Shown one piece after another: positions 16,225-25,314 of a stretch of 27,173 nucleotides of DNA. Location of the stretch: positions 1 to 27,173 of IMG/VR virus record IMGVR_UViG_3300042320_001225. One strand, given 5' to 3'. The number at the start of each line of letters is the position of its first letter. Position 1 is the first letter of the stretch. Position numbers and translations under genes: made by a program. The notes under the pieces were generated by a model that had not been told where the DNA came from, made no database searches, and saw only the letters and a program-made list of their open reading frames with translations. Source of the DNA: a virus.

Positions 16225-17763
16225 ATGCCCGCGATCATTACTGATCAGATCAGAGTATTGAATGCATCTAACTTTGTCAGTGGTATTTCGACCTCTGATA
16301 ACAGTTATTATGTGTTTATTGGTCTACCAAATGCCACTGAAGTAAGTGCAGATTGGAATACTAATACACCATATCCAATTGATAGTTTCGATCAATATAG
16401 TGACATATATGATACTCTAATTTCTGCAAAGAAAATCACATCAAGTGATGTCCTAAAAGTTATCAGAAAAATTTCTTGGACATCAGGTACAATTTATGAA
16501 ATGTACCGACATGATTACAGTATTAATAGAACTTCACCTCAAACTGGTGCAACTAGTTTGTATCGAACAAATTTTTATGTAATGAACTCTGACTATAGAG
16601 TTTATGAGTGCATTTATAATGGTGCTGCTCCGTCAAATAGCGGAAAAGGAATTATTTCCTTGGAAGAACCAACTCATACGGATCTCCAACCAAGATTAGA
16701 AAGTGATGGATATATTTGGAAATATCTGTTCTCGATTAAACCAAGTGACATCATTAAGTTTGATAGCGTAGAGTATATTCCAGTTCCTGCAAATTGGAAA
16801 ACAAATTCTGATGTTGCCGATGTTAGAAACGCTGCAGTTGATGGACAAATTGAAGTTATAACAATTGAAGACGTAACTTCAGCTTCATATCAATATAGTG
16901 GATCAAAAAATAATGTTCCCATAAGAGGTGATGGTCAAGATGGATTAGCATCTGTTACCTTTATTGATGGAAAACCAACATCAGTAACTGTAACTAATGG
17001 TGGATCTGGTTATACATTTGCTACACTAGATCTTGATAGTGTTGTAACTGGATCTGGTGCTAGTTTTTCAGTAATTATTCCTTCACCAGGTGGACATGGT
17101 GCAGATATTGATAAAGAACTTGGTGCTAATAGAGTTTTAATTTACTCAAGAATTGAAAATAGTGATGTAACAAATCCAGATTTTCCTACAGGAAACCAAT
17201 TTGCTAGAATTGGTGTTATTAAAAACCCATTAGTTAATGGCACAACCAATTTGTTGACAGCATCTTCAACATCTGGTGTCTATGGTCTTCGTTTAACGGG
17301 TGCTGCTACAACAACAATGAGTGTATCAGTTGATGGGCAAGTTAGACAGACAATTGGCATTGGATCAACTGCGGTTGGAAAAATTATTTCATATGATCCA
17401 ATAACAAAGATTTTAAGATACTGGCAAGATAGGGATCTTGCTACTGACAGTTCTACTGGATCAAAACCAACCTATGGATACCGTCTAAATAAATTTACAA
17501 GTTCTCCAGGAACAGGAGGAAGTGTAAATGTAGTTGTAACAACGACTACTGGCACTGAAACTGTAGGAATTGAAACAACATTTACTGGTGTTTCAACAAC
17601 GGTCAACTCAAGAACTTATTATTTCGGTCAATCATTTAATAATGGTATTGCTCAACCAGAAATCCAAAAGTATTCTGGAGAAATCATTTACGTTGACAAC
17701 CGACCAGAAGTAACAAGAGCTACAAACCAAAGAGAAGATATTAAAATTGTTTTAGAATTCTGA
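16225..17763 (+). CDS. 8: Baseplate wedge subunit gp8
   Basis: This is the homologue of T4 gp8, a wedge protein that binds gp10 and gp7 at the periphery of the baseplate. Matches to T4 from memory are DGYIWKYLFSIKPSD near 158-172 (T4 DGYVWEYLFEIPPD), the following YIPVPANW, QFARIGVIKNPL near 323-334 (T4 FRQISIITNPL), and the C-terminus YSGEIIYVDNRPEV near 482-495 (T4 HSGEMIYMENRPPI), ending in a short IKIVLEF strand. Length is 512 aa against 334 in T4. The extra sequence lies mainly between YIPVPANW and QFARIGV (about 190-320), containing a GGSGYTF unit and SPGGHGAD, and between NPL and the C-terminal block (about 335-480). The start ATG 16225 gives the usual short N-terminal strand. The next gene begins 4 nt after the stop. 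Confidence 0.9.
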   Translation: MPAIITDQIRVLNASNFVSGISTSDNSYYVFIGLPNATEVSADWNTNTPYPIDSFDQYSDIYDTLISAKKITSSDVLKVIRKISWTSGTIYEMYRHDYSINRTSPQTGATSLYRTNFYVMNSDYRVYECIYNGAAPSNSGKGIISLEEPTHTDLQPRLESDGYIWKYLFSIKPSDIIKFDSVEYIPVPANWKTNSDVADVRNAAVDGQIEVITIEDVTSASYQYSGSKNNVPIRGDGQDGLASVTFIDGKPTSVTVTNGGSGYTFATLDLDSVVTGSGASFSVIIPSPGGHGADIDKELGANRVLIYSRIENSDVTNPDFPTGNQFARIGVIKNPLVNGTTNLLTASSTSGVYGLRLTGAATTTMSVSVDGQVRQTIGIGSTAVGKIISYDPITKILRYWQDRDLATDSSTGSKPTYGYRLNKFTSSPGTGGSVNVVVTTTTGTETVGIETTFTGVSTTVNSRTYYFGQSFNNGIAQPEIQKYSGEIIYVDNRPEVTRATNQREDIKIVLEF

Positions 17764-17767
17764 TCCG

Positions 17768-20700
17768 ATGCCACAAAACACTAACCTCAACACCAATCCA
17801 TATTATGATGATTTTGATCAGGCAAAAAATTATAATAGGGTTCTTTTTAAACCTGGTGTTCCAATTCAGGCAAGAGAACTAACAACTTTACAGTCAATTC
17901 TTCAGGATCAAGTTGAAAAATTTGGTAAACATTTTTTCAAGGAAGGTTCTGTAGTAATTCCAGGTTCTATTGCATATGATGACAAATACTATGCAGTAAA
18001 GTTAGAACCAACGTTTTTTGGGGTTTCAGTTGAGGATTATTATAATCAGTTAATTGGATTAACAATCCAAGGAAAAACTTCTGGTATCACTGCAGTAGTA
18101 AAGAAAGTAATATCCAAAAATCAATCTATTGAAGGCACTACTACATTATACGTAAAATATCAAAAATCATCAGATCAAGATTATAGCACAGATCAGTTTT
18201 TAGATGGTGAAAATCTAGTAACTCTTACAGATTTTACTTATGGATCTACAACGATTGCTTCTGGATCTGACTTTGCAACGTGCGTTCTTACAAATGCCAC
18301 TGCAACTGGATCTTCATTCTCTGTAACTGAAGGTGTATTTTTTGCAAGAGGTGCGTTCATTGCAGTAAATGATGAAACAATTATTCTCGATCAATATTCA
18401 AATACTCCATCGTACAGAGTTGGATTTTTCGTAAACGAAGAAATCATTAACGCTGTTGATGATCCAACACTTTATGATAATGCTCAAGGATATTCAAACT
18501 ATACTGCACCTGGTGCAGATAGATTAAAAATTAGTTTATCTTTGATTAAAAAAGATTTAGAAGATTATCAAGATGAAAACTTTATTGAACTTTTTAGAGT
18601 AAAGAATGGTGAAGTTAGAAAAATTGTCACAAAAACTGTTTATAGTGAAATTGCTAAGGAACTAGCAAGAAGAACTTATGATGAAAGTGGTGATTATTAT
18701 GTTAAGCAATTTGATATTCAAGCAAAGGAAAGTTTAAACGATAGATATTCGACTTTTGGAGTTTTCTTCCCAGAGGAAAATACTGATCAGGGTAATAAAC
18801 CATCTAAAGATTTACTTGAAATTCAAGTTGGTCCAGGAAAAGCATATGTAAAAGGATATGAAGTAGAAACTTTTGGAACAACTTTCTTAGATATAGAAAA
18901 ACCAAGAGAAACTACATCTGTTTTAGGCTCAGGAATTCCTTTCCAAGCAGGTAATCTTTTACGAGTAAACAATGTATATGGTGGTGCTAGTGTTGGATTA
19001 GCAACAACTGGATTTGTAGATCTTCGCAGTCAAAGACTTGGATCTAATAAAGCTTCTACTGCAGGACAAAGTGTTGGTAGAGCACGAGTATATGATTATA
19101 AGTGTACAAATACAGAATATGTAAATAACGCATCGCAGTTTGATTTGTATCTATATGATGTTCAAACCGATACCGAAATTACACTAAATCAATCACTATC
19201 AATTAGTGTGCCTGCTTTAATTGAAGGTAAAAATTCTGGTGCTAAGGGATATTTGAGATCTGTTTCTGGAAGTATTTTAACCCTTCACCAAACGTCAGGA
19301 AACTTTATTGTAGATGAAGCAATTCTTGTCAATGGAATTGAGAACGGAAGAGTAATTACTAAAGTTTTAGAATTTGATATTACTGATATTCGTTCTGTAA
19401 GATCTGAAGTTGGTGTTACAACTTTTAGTGCAGATTCAGTTCTAGAACCAAAAATTAATTTTGGTGCAAAACCATTTACTATTACATCTGGATCTGGTGG
19501 TGTCTCTACTGTTACAAGTTCTACAAGTGGTTGGACAGTAGGTATTAAAACTGGTGATATTGTTTCATATGCTAGAACTGATGTATCAGGAACAGTTTAT
19601 AATCGTGTAAAGACGATCACTCCAACAGCACAAAGCATGACTGTTGAAGCAGTTACAACTGTTTCAAATGTTGCTACTGGTTCATTACCATCTGCTGCAG
19701 TCAACGTTTCTGGTCTTTTAGTTGTTGCACCAAAGATTAGAAATTCAAACTCTGGTTTCATGTATGCAGAGTTTCCAAATAGAAATATTGAAAGTGTAGA
19801 TTTAACTACTTCAGATATCTTTATCAGAAAAGAATATAGGGATAGAAGTTCTTCATCTTTAGGTTCACTTGATCTTCCATCTTTAGCGGGAACTGATTTT
19901 GTTTATGCCCCATTCGATGAAGAAAGATATTCAATCTTCTATATGGATGGAACGGTTGAACCATTAACTTCAGACCAATTCCAATTAACAAATGGTGGAA
20001 AGGGTGCAACTATTTCTGGGTTATCAAAGATAAACCAGACTGGAGTTATTGTTGTAACAACTCAACAAAAATCAAAAGTTACGTCTAAAAATAAAGTTCT
20101 AAGCAGAGCAGCATCAGTTACAGTTACAGGATCAAAATATAATTACTCTGGAATTTCAACTGGAGTTTCTGATGGTCTGACTTATAATGCTGCATATGGC
20201 AAACGTGTTCAAGATAAAGAAATTTCTCTTGACGTTGCTGATGTTGTGAATGTTCATGCAGTATTTCAATCATCTACAAATAGTGCTCCTGCAATTCCAA
20301 GTTTAGTCTTATCATCATTAAATGGTCCAAATGGAACCAATCAAGATTTGATTGTTGGTGAGATTTTGATTGGCGCTACTTCTGGTGCATCTGCAATGGT
20401 TCTTGGAAAAACAGGAACCAATGAAATTTATTACGTAACGAAAAACAATCAAAGTTTTACCGAGACTGAACAGGTTGTTTTTCAAGAAAGTGGAGTAACT
20501 GGAAATATTTCCCAAATTAATCTAGGTGATCCAAACATCTTAGATAATTTTAGTTTTGATACAGGTCAAAGACTTGAATACTATGATTTTGGTAGATTGA
20601 TTAGAAAGACTGGATCACAAGAACCATCAAGACAATTAAAGGTTTACTTCGATCACTTTACAATCAATTCCAGTGATAATGGTGAAATTATTACAACAAA

Positions 20701-23700
20701 TAGTTACCCAGATTATAATGAAAATGTTCCAAGTTTTAACAATATTAGAAATACTGACGTTATTGATTTTAGACCACGAGTAGCAAATTATAGTGGAACA
20801 CTATCACCATTTGAGTTTTCATCGAGAAACTTTGGTGGATCTGGTCAAACTGTTCCTAATGTTATTGTTTCTGATGAAAATATTGTTCTAGATTATAATT
20901 TCTACACGGGAAGAATTGATAGATTATTCTTAAATCAAGATAGTACATTTACTGTTGCAAAAGGAGTTTCTTCAGAACGTCCTGTTCTACCAGAAGCAGT
21001 TGATGGTTCATTTGAATTAGCTACAATTACTTATCAACCATATGTTTATAATGTAGATACTAATGTAACTATTGAATTCAAATCCAATAAGCGTTATACA
21101 ATGCTTGATATTGGAAAACTTGAAGATAGAATTGCTGGACTAGAATACTACACAAGTCTATCTTTACTTGAAGCAAAAACATCTAGTTTAGTTATCCAAG
21201 ATCCTGATACTGGACTTGATAAATTTAAGTCTGGATTTGCTGTTGATAACTTTAGTACATTTGATGTTGCAGATAAGACGCTACCAACATTAAATTATGA
21301 CATTAAAAACAATGAAATGGTATCAAGATCTTACTATGACAGTATTGACCTATTGATTGGATCTGAAGCACTTATTGGAACAAATGGGTCTCCAGATTTA
21401 AGTATTGATATAAGATATGCAGATGATCTTGGATCGGCAAATATCAAAAAATCAAAAAATCTTGTAACTTTAAATTATTCTGAAGTAGAAGATTTTAAAC
21501 AACCATTTGCAAGTAGAGCGGTAAATATCAACCCATTTGATGTTGTTACCTGGCGTGGTAACATGAGCCTAAGTCCATCTAAAGATATCTGGATTGAAAG
21601 AGAATATAAAACAATTGATGGTGGTTTTGGAACAACAGAAGTCATTACGACTTCAACTGCAATTCCAAATCTTAGAGCACAAAATATTGAATTCAAGGCT
21701 TCAAGATTAAAACCATCAACTAAGTTCTTTAGTTTTTTCTCAAGAACAGATATGTCTGATAATAGGACATTGACTGTTCCTAAACTATTAGAAGTAACTC
21801 CAGTTCAAGGATCTTTCCAGGTTGGAGAAACTGTAGTTGGAAGAATTTTATCAAATCAAAATACTACTGCAAATCCAGAAGTTAGATTTAGACTTGCACA
21901 AGCAAATCATAAAGATGGTCCATATAATGAACCAACAGCAGTTTATACAAGTAATCCATATTCAAATGTTGGATTAAGTTCTTTCTATAGTGATACTACA
22001 GAAGTGCTTAATATTGATACTTCATCACTAAATCAAAAGTCAGATGAAAGATTTTTTGGATATGTTGCTCAGGGTATGAAACTTGTTGGTGAAACAAGTA
22101 ATGCAGAAGCAATTGTAAAAGAAGTTCGTTTAATTAGTGATGCAAATGGCACCCTAATTGGTAGTATTAATATTCCAAACACAGATCCAAAATTTAGTAA
22201 TGGAACAAATACTGTTGAAGTTTCTGCAGAAAAAACACCATCAAATATTCCAGGCATTACTGTAAGTGGAGCTGATGCAAACTTCTTCTCAGAAGGAACT
22301 TTAGAAACAGAAACAACAATTGTTCGTCGTCCACCACCACCTCCACCACAACCTTCGGATCCACTAGCACAATCATTCTTTGTAGAAGAAGATCCTGGTG
22401 TTTTCTATACTTCAGTTGATTTATATTTTGCTACGAAGAGTTCGACAATTCCTGTAGAACTTAGAATTGTTACCATTGAAAATGGACTTCCTACGGGAAA
22501 TATTGTTGAAGGATCAAACGTTATAAAATTTCCATCAGAAATTGTAACATCATCTACAGCATCATTAGCAACAACATTTGCTTTTGATGCTCCAGTATAC
22601 TTGCCAAAAGGCGAATATGCATTTGTAATTCTTGCAGATACTGATGCATATAATGTTTGGGTTTCTCGTGTAGGTGAAGAAGATATTTCTACGGCAAATC
22701 TACCTGAAATTCAAAAAATCATTATCAATAAACAACCATCATTAGGTTCTTTATTTAAATCTCAGAATGCTTCTACTTGGGAACCATCACAACTTGAAGA
22801 TCTAAAATATGTTGCAAGAAAAGCAAAGTTTACCAAAGAAAAAGGAACATTTAAGTTCTACAATCCAGAATTAAGAACTTATAATTCTAGAAATAATCTA
22901 CAAACAAATCCAATTGAAGTTTTTGCTAAGAAGGTAACTCTTGGACTATCTTCTGCCATCACATCACCATTTGCTGTTGTTGGTTCTCAAATTAAGCAAG
23001 ACAATACAACTTCTAGTGGATTTGTAGAAAGTCTACGTGGTGCTGTTGGTTTAGCAAACACTGGTTTAAGTGTAACTAATGTTGGAGTTGGTTATTCTAA
23101 CGGAACATTCCAATCTGTAAACTTCACAACCTTAACTGGTTCTGGAACTGGTGCAGCTGGTATTGTTACCGTTAGTGGAGGAGCAGTTGCTAATGTATGC
23201 GTAACTTCTAGTGGTCGTGGATATGCAGTTGGCGATACTTTAACTGCCACACTTGGAAGCAATACACTAGGTCAAAATCTAACCTTTACAGTTGGTGTTG
23301 TTACCTCAACAAATACTCTTGTTCTAACTAATGTGACTGGACAAGAATTCAATACTTCAGATCAAATTCAATACGTCCCAACTGCAGGCGCTGGTGTAGG
23401 TGTAGGATCAACTCTATTCTCGATTGTTCCTTCTACAGTAACGATCAATACCGATCAATATGATGGTACTTACTTCAAAGTAAATCATAAGAACCATGGA
23501 ATGCACGCTGATAACAATATTGTGACAATCACTGGTATAAGTGGTGATACTGTTCCAACTGCAATTCAAGTTGGATATGCAGTAAGTTCTATTGATAATA
23601 TTAGTGTAGCAAGTAGTACTAACTTCAATATATTTGAAGGTTCTCAAGTTTCTGCTTCAAATCCTGGCTTTGCATTGATTGGTGATGAAATTATTGCATA

Positions 23701-24760
23701 TACAGGTGTTGGTAATAATATCTTAACAGGTATTACAACCAGAGGAATTGATGGCACAACTCCAAGAACATATTCGCAAAATACTCCTATTCAAAAATAT
23801 GAATTTGCTGGTGTTTCATTAAGAAAAATTAATAAAACCCATAATTTAATTGATGCATCTAATACTATTCAAGATAAAGTAACTCTTGATCATTATCACG
23901 TCAAGATTTCAAGTTCTTCTGTATTCAACTCAAGCAAAATTGGTGGTGGATCAAATGCTAAGGCAACTCAAAATATTCAATTTGAAAGCATTGTTCCACA
24001 TGTAGATTATACTTTACCAAACGGAACCAATATTAATGCTCAGGTAAGAACTGTATCTGGAACAAGTGTAGATGGAACCGAAATTTCATTCCAAGATAAA
24101 GGATATGAACCAGTTTCACTAACAAATGAAACTGCATTTAAAGATCCTAGAATAATTGCTTCTAGAGTAAATGAAGAAGCAAAATTACTTGCTCTTCCTG
24201 GTGCGAAATCATTTACCTTTGAACTTGAACTAAGCACAACAAATGAGAATGTCTCACCGACTATAAATGCATTTGAAAGTTTCGTTACTACACAATCACA
24301 TAGAGTAAACAGTCCAATTGCAAATTATGCTACGGATAGAAGATCAAATCTTCTTGTAGAAGATCCACATGATCTATCATATCTAACTAAAGTGATTAGT
24401 CTAGAAGCACCTGCAACATCATTGAAGGTAATTCTAGACGCTTACAGACCAGTATCTGCAGACATTAGAGTTCTATACAGACTGTTTAGAGTTGATGGGG
24501 CAGAGCTTGATAAAGTATTTGAACTATTCCCTGGGTATGACAATCTTGATACTAACCAACAAGTAATTAACATTAAAAATAATAGCGGAAGATCTGATAG
24601 AAATATTTCTGCAAGTCTTGATAATCAATTTGTTGAATATACTTGGACTGCAAATAATCTACCACAATTTAGTGCTTATCAAATTAAAGTTGAAAGTTCA
24701 TCAACAAATCAAGCACAATCACCAAAAATTAGAAACTTTAGAGCAATTGCATTGGCATGA
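17768..24760 (+). CDS. Giant DUF4815-type virion structural protein, 2330 aa
   Basis: The N-terminus NPYYDDFDQAKNYNRVLFKP followed by VPIQARELTTLQSILQDQ (about 11-48) is typical of the DUF4815 family of large phage tail/baseplate proteins. A second conserved part near 930-1170 has TGQRLEYYDFGRLIRK, NTDVIDFRPRV and KRYTMLDIGKLEDRIAGLEY. A PPPPPPQP hinge at about 1522-1529 separates this from DPLAQSFFVEEDPGVFYTSV (1531 on), a beta-sandwich module seen in many phage structural proteins. Near 1770-1830 are GVGYSNG/GRGYAVGD units. Near 1906-2000 are an HGMHADNNIVTI unit and a GDEIIAYTGVG unit. The C-terminus ends with SPKIRNFRAIALA. It probably occupies the outer baseplate, where T4 has gp9-gp12, but equivalence to any single T4 protein is not established. 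The stop overlaps the next start (ATGA). Confidence 0.85.
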   Translation: MPQNTNLNTNPYYDDFDQAKNYNRVLFKPGVPIQARELTTLQSILQDQVEKFGKHFFKEGSVVIPGSIAYDDKYYAVKLEPTFFGVSVEDYYNQLIGLTIQGKTSGITAVVKKVISKNQSIEGTTTLYVKYQKSSDQDYSTDQFLDGENLVTLTDFTYGSTTIASGSDFATCVLTNATATGSSFSVTEGVFFARGAFIAVNDETIILDQYSNTPSYRVGFFVNEEIINAVDDPTLYDNAQGYSNYTAPGADRLKISLSLIKKDLEDYQDENFIELFRVKNGEVRKIVTKTVYSEIAKELARRTYDESGDYYVKQFDIQAKESLNDRYSTFGVFFPEENTDQGNKPSKDLLEIQVGPGKAYVKGYEVETFGTTFLDIEKPRETTSVLGSGIPFQAGNLLRVNNVYGGASVGLATTGFVDLRSQRLGSNKASTAGQSVGRARVYDYKCTNTEYVNNASQFDLYLYDVQTDTEITLNQSLSISVPALIEGKNSGAKGYLRSVSGSILTLHQTSGNFIVDEAILVNGIENGRVITKVLEFDITDIRSVRSEVGVTTFSADSVLEPKINFGAKPFTITSGSGGVSTVTSSTSGWTVGIKTGDIVSYARTDVSGTVYNRVKTITPTAQSMTVEAVTTVSNVATGSLPSAAVNVSGLLVVAPKIRNSNSGFMYAEFPNRNIESVDLTTSDIFIRKEYRDRSSSSLGSLDLPSLAGTDFVYAPFDEERYSIFYMDGTVEPLTSDQFQLTNGGKGATISGLSKINQTGVIVVTTQQKSKVTSKNKVLSRAASVTVTGSKYNYSGISTGVSDGLTYNAAYGKRVQDKEISLDVADVVNVHAVFQSSTNSAPAIPSLVLSSLNGPNGTNQDLIVGEILIGATSGASAMVLGKTGTNEIYYVTKNNQSFTETEQVVFQESGVTGNISQINLGDPNILDNFSFDTGQRLEYYDFGRLIRKTGSQEPSRQLKVYFDHFTINSSDNGEIITTNSYPDYNENVPSFNNIRNTDVIDFRPRVANYSGTLSPFEFSSRNFGGSGQTVPNVIVSDENIVLDYNFYTGRIDRLFLNQDSTFTVAKGVSSERPVLPEAVDGSFELATITYQPYVYNVDTNVTIEFKSNKRYTMLDIGKLEDRIAGLEYYTSLSLLEAKTSSLVIQDPDTGLDKFKSGFAVDNFSTFDVADKTLPTLNYDIKNNEMVSRSYYDSIDLLIGSEALIGTNGSPDLSIDIRYADDLGSANIKKSKNLVTLNYSEVEDFKQPFASRAVNINPFDVVTWRGNMSLSPSKDIWIEREYKTIDGGFGTTEVITTSTAIPNLRAQNIEFKASRLKPSTKFFSFFSRTDMSDNRTLTVPKLLEVTPVQGSFQVGETVVGRILSNQNTTANPEVRFRLAQANHKDGPYNEPTAVYTSNPYSNVGLSSFYSDTTEVLNIDTSSLNQKSDERFFGYVAQGMKLVGETSNAEAIVKEVRLISDANGTLIGSINIPNTDPKFSNGTNTVEVSAEKTPSNIPGITVSGADANFFSEGTLETETTIVRRPPPPPPQPSDPLAQSFFVEEDPGVFYTSVDLYFATKSSTIPVELRIVTIENGLPTGNIVEGSNVIKFPSEIVTSSTASLATTFAFDAPVYLPKGEYAFVILADTDAYNVWVSRVGEEDISTANLPEIQKIIINKQPSLGSLFKSQNASTWEPSQLEDLKYVARKAKFTKEKGTFKFYNPELRTYNSRNNLQTNPIEVFAKKVTLGLSSAITSPFAVVGSQIKQDNTTSSGFVESLRGAVGLANTGLSVTNVGVGYSNGTFQSVNFTTLTGSGTGAAGIVTVSGGAVANVCVTSSGRGYAVGDTLTATLGSNTLGQNLTFTVGVVTSTNTLVLTNVTGQEFNTSDQIQYVPTAGAGVGVGSTLFSIVPSTVTINTDQYDGTYFKVNHKNHGMHADNNIVTITGISGDTVPTAIQVGYAVSSIDNISVASSTNFNIFEGSQVSASNPGFALIGDEIIAYTGVGNNILTGITTRGIDGTTPRTYSQNTPIQKYEFAGVSLRKINKTHNLIDASNTIQDKVTLDHYHVKISSSSVFNSSKIGGGSNAKATQNIQFESIVPHVDYTLPNGTNINAQVRTVSGTSVDGTEISFQDKGYEPVSLTNETAFKDPRIIASRVNEEAKLLALPGAKSFTFELELSTTNENVSPTINAFESFVTTQSHRVNSPIANYATDRRSNLLVEDPHDLSYLTKVISLEAPATSLKVILDAYRPVSADIRVLYRLFRVDGAELDKVFELFPGYDNLDTNQQVINIKNNSGRSDRNISASLDNQFVEYTWTANNLPQFSAYQIKVESSSTNQAQSPKIRNFRAIALA

Positions 24761-24951
24761 TAAAACGAGCAAAAGTAGAAGATCATTCAAATCTTGAAAG
24801 AGACTTACATACACAAGCAATCATAAACACAGATATGGTTGCTTACGAGAAATATATCAATGAAAGAAATACTCGTTTACGTTATGAAACAGAACTTAAA
24901 GAACTGAGATCTGAAATCGAAGTTCTAAAGTCTCTAATTCTCAATAAATAA
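24757..24951 (+). CDS. Small coiled-coil protein, 64 aa
   Basis: The protein begins MIKRAKVEDHSNLERDLHTQ and is almost wholly helical, with hydrophobic heptad positions in RYETELKELRSEIEVLKSL (about 42-60) predicting a short coiled coil. It lacks membrane segments and Cys. The ATG overlaps the stop of the 2330-aa gene (ATGA 24757-24760), so its translation should be coupled and its amount tied to that protein. A role as a trimerisation or attachment adaptor on the outer baseplate is inference. Confidence 0.75.
   Translation: MIKRAKVEDHSNLERDLHTQAIINTDMVAYEKYINERNTRLRYETELKELRSEIEVLKSLILNK
24943..24950 (+). promoter_or_regulatory. Possible late promoter octamer AATAAATA
   Basis: AATAAATA matches NATAAATA and overlaps the last codons and stop (TAA 24949-24951) of the 64-aa gene. 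T4 spacing puts the start near 24956, 16 nt before the next ATG. Confidence 0.5.
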
Positions 24952-24960
24952 TTATAGTAT

Positions 24961-24971
24961 AAAGGTGGGAG
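24961..24971 (+). promoter_or_regulatory. Strong Shine-Dalgarno site AAAGGTGGGAG
   Basis: AAAGGTGG differs by one base from the full anti-16S complement AAAGGAGG and lies just upstream of ATG 24972. It is the best ribosome site I saw in the window, in contrast to the weak sites of most neighbours. Confidence 0.65.
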
Positions 24972-25313
24972 ATGGCAGTTCCAGTAGTCAACCTGGTAAT
25001 TGAACAGGGAGCTGATTTTACAAGGACTTTTAATTTGAAAAAGTCCGATGGATCTCCATTGGATTTGACACCTTATAATTTTTCGGTAAAAATGAGGAAG
25101 TGGAGTGGTTCTGCTGGATTTATTAGTTTTGCAACAACATATAATGGAAATCCAACTTTAGGAAATTTGACAATATCACTAACAAATTCTCAAACTGGAA
25201 TTATTACTTCTGGTAGATATAATTATGATGTAATTATTACAAACACATCTGCAAGTAGTACTAAAACTAAAGTAATTACTGGACAGATAACTGTAAATTC
25301 TACCGTTTCCTAA
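24972..25313 (+). CDS. Small beta-rich structural protein resembling a BppU-type N-terminal domain, 113 aa
   Basis: The protein begins MAVPVVNLVIEQGADFTRTF. The pattern Ile-x-Gln-Gly-Ala-Asp-Phe-x-x-x-Phe, then DGSPLDLTPYNFSVKMRKW, then GRYNYDVIITN near the end, resembles the N-terminal domain of baseplate upper proteins (BppU) of siphophages, an immunoglobulin-like beta-sandwich that anchors receptor-binding parts. The resemblance is by eye and the family call is tentative. The whole protein is one domain. It sits between the outer baseplate gene and the fibre gene, which fits an adaptor role. The next ATG follows its stop after 1 nt. Confidence 0.65.
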   Translation: MAVPVVNLVIEQGADFTRTFNLKKSDGSPLDLTPYNFSVKMRKWSGSAGFISFATTYNGNPTLGNLTISLTNSQTGIITSGRYNYDVIITNTSASSTKTKVITGQITVNSTVS

Positions 25314-25314
25314 A

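Noticed and set aside
17484-17491. TCTAAATA octamer inside gp8 as an internal late promoter
   Set aside because: It lies mid-gene, far from a start codon, and deviates from NATAAATA. It is likely chance in AT-rich DNA.
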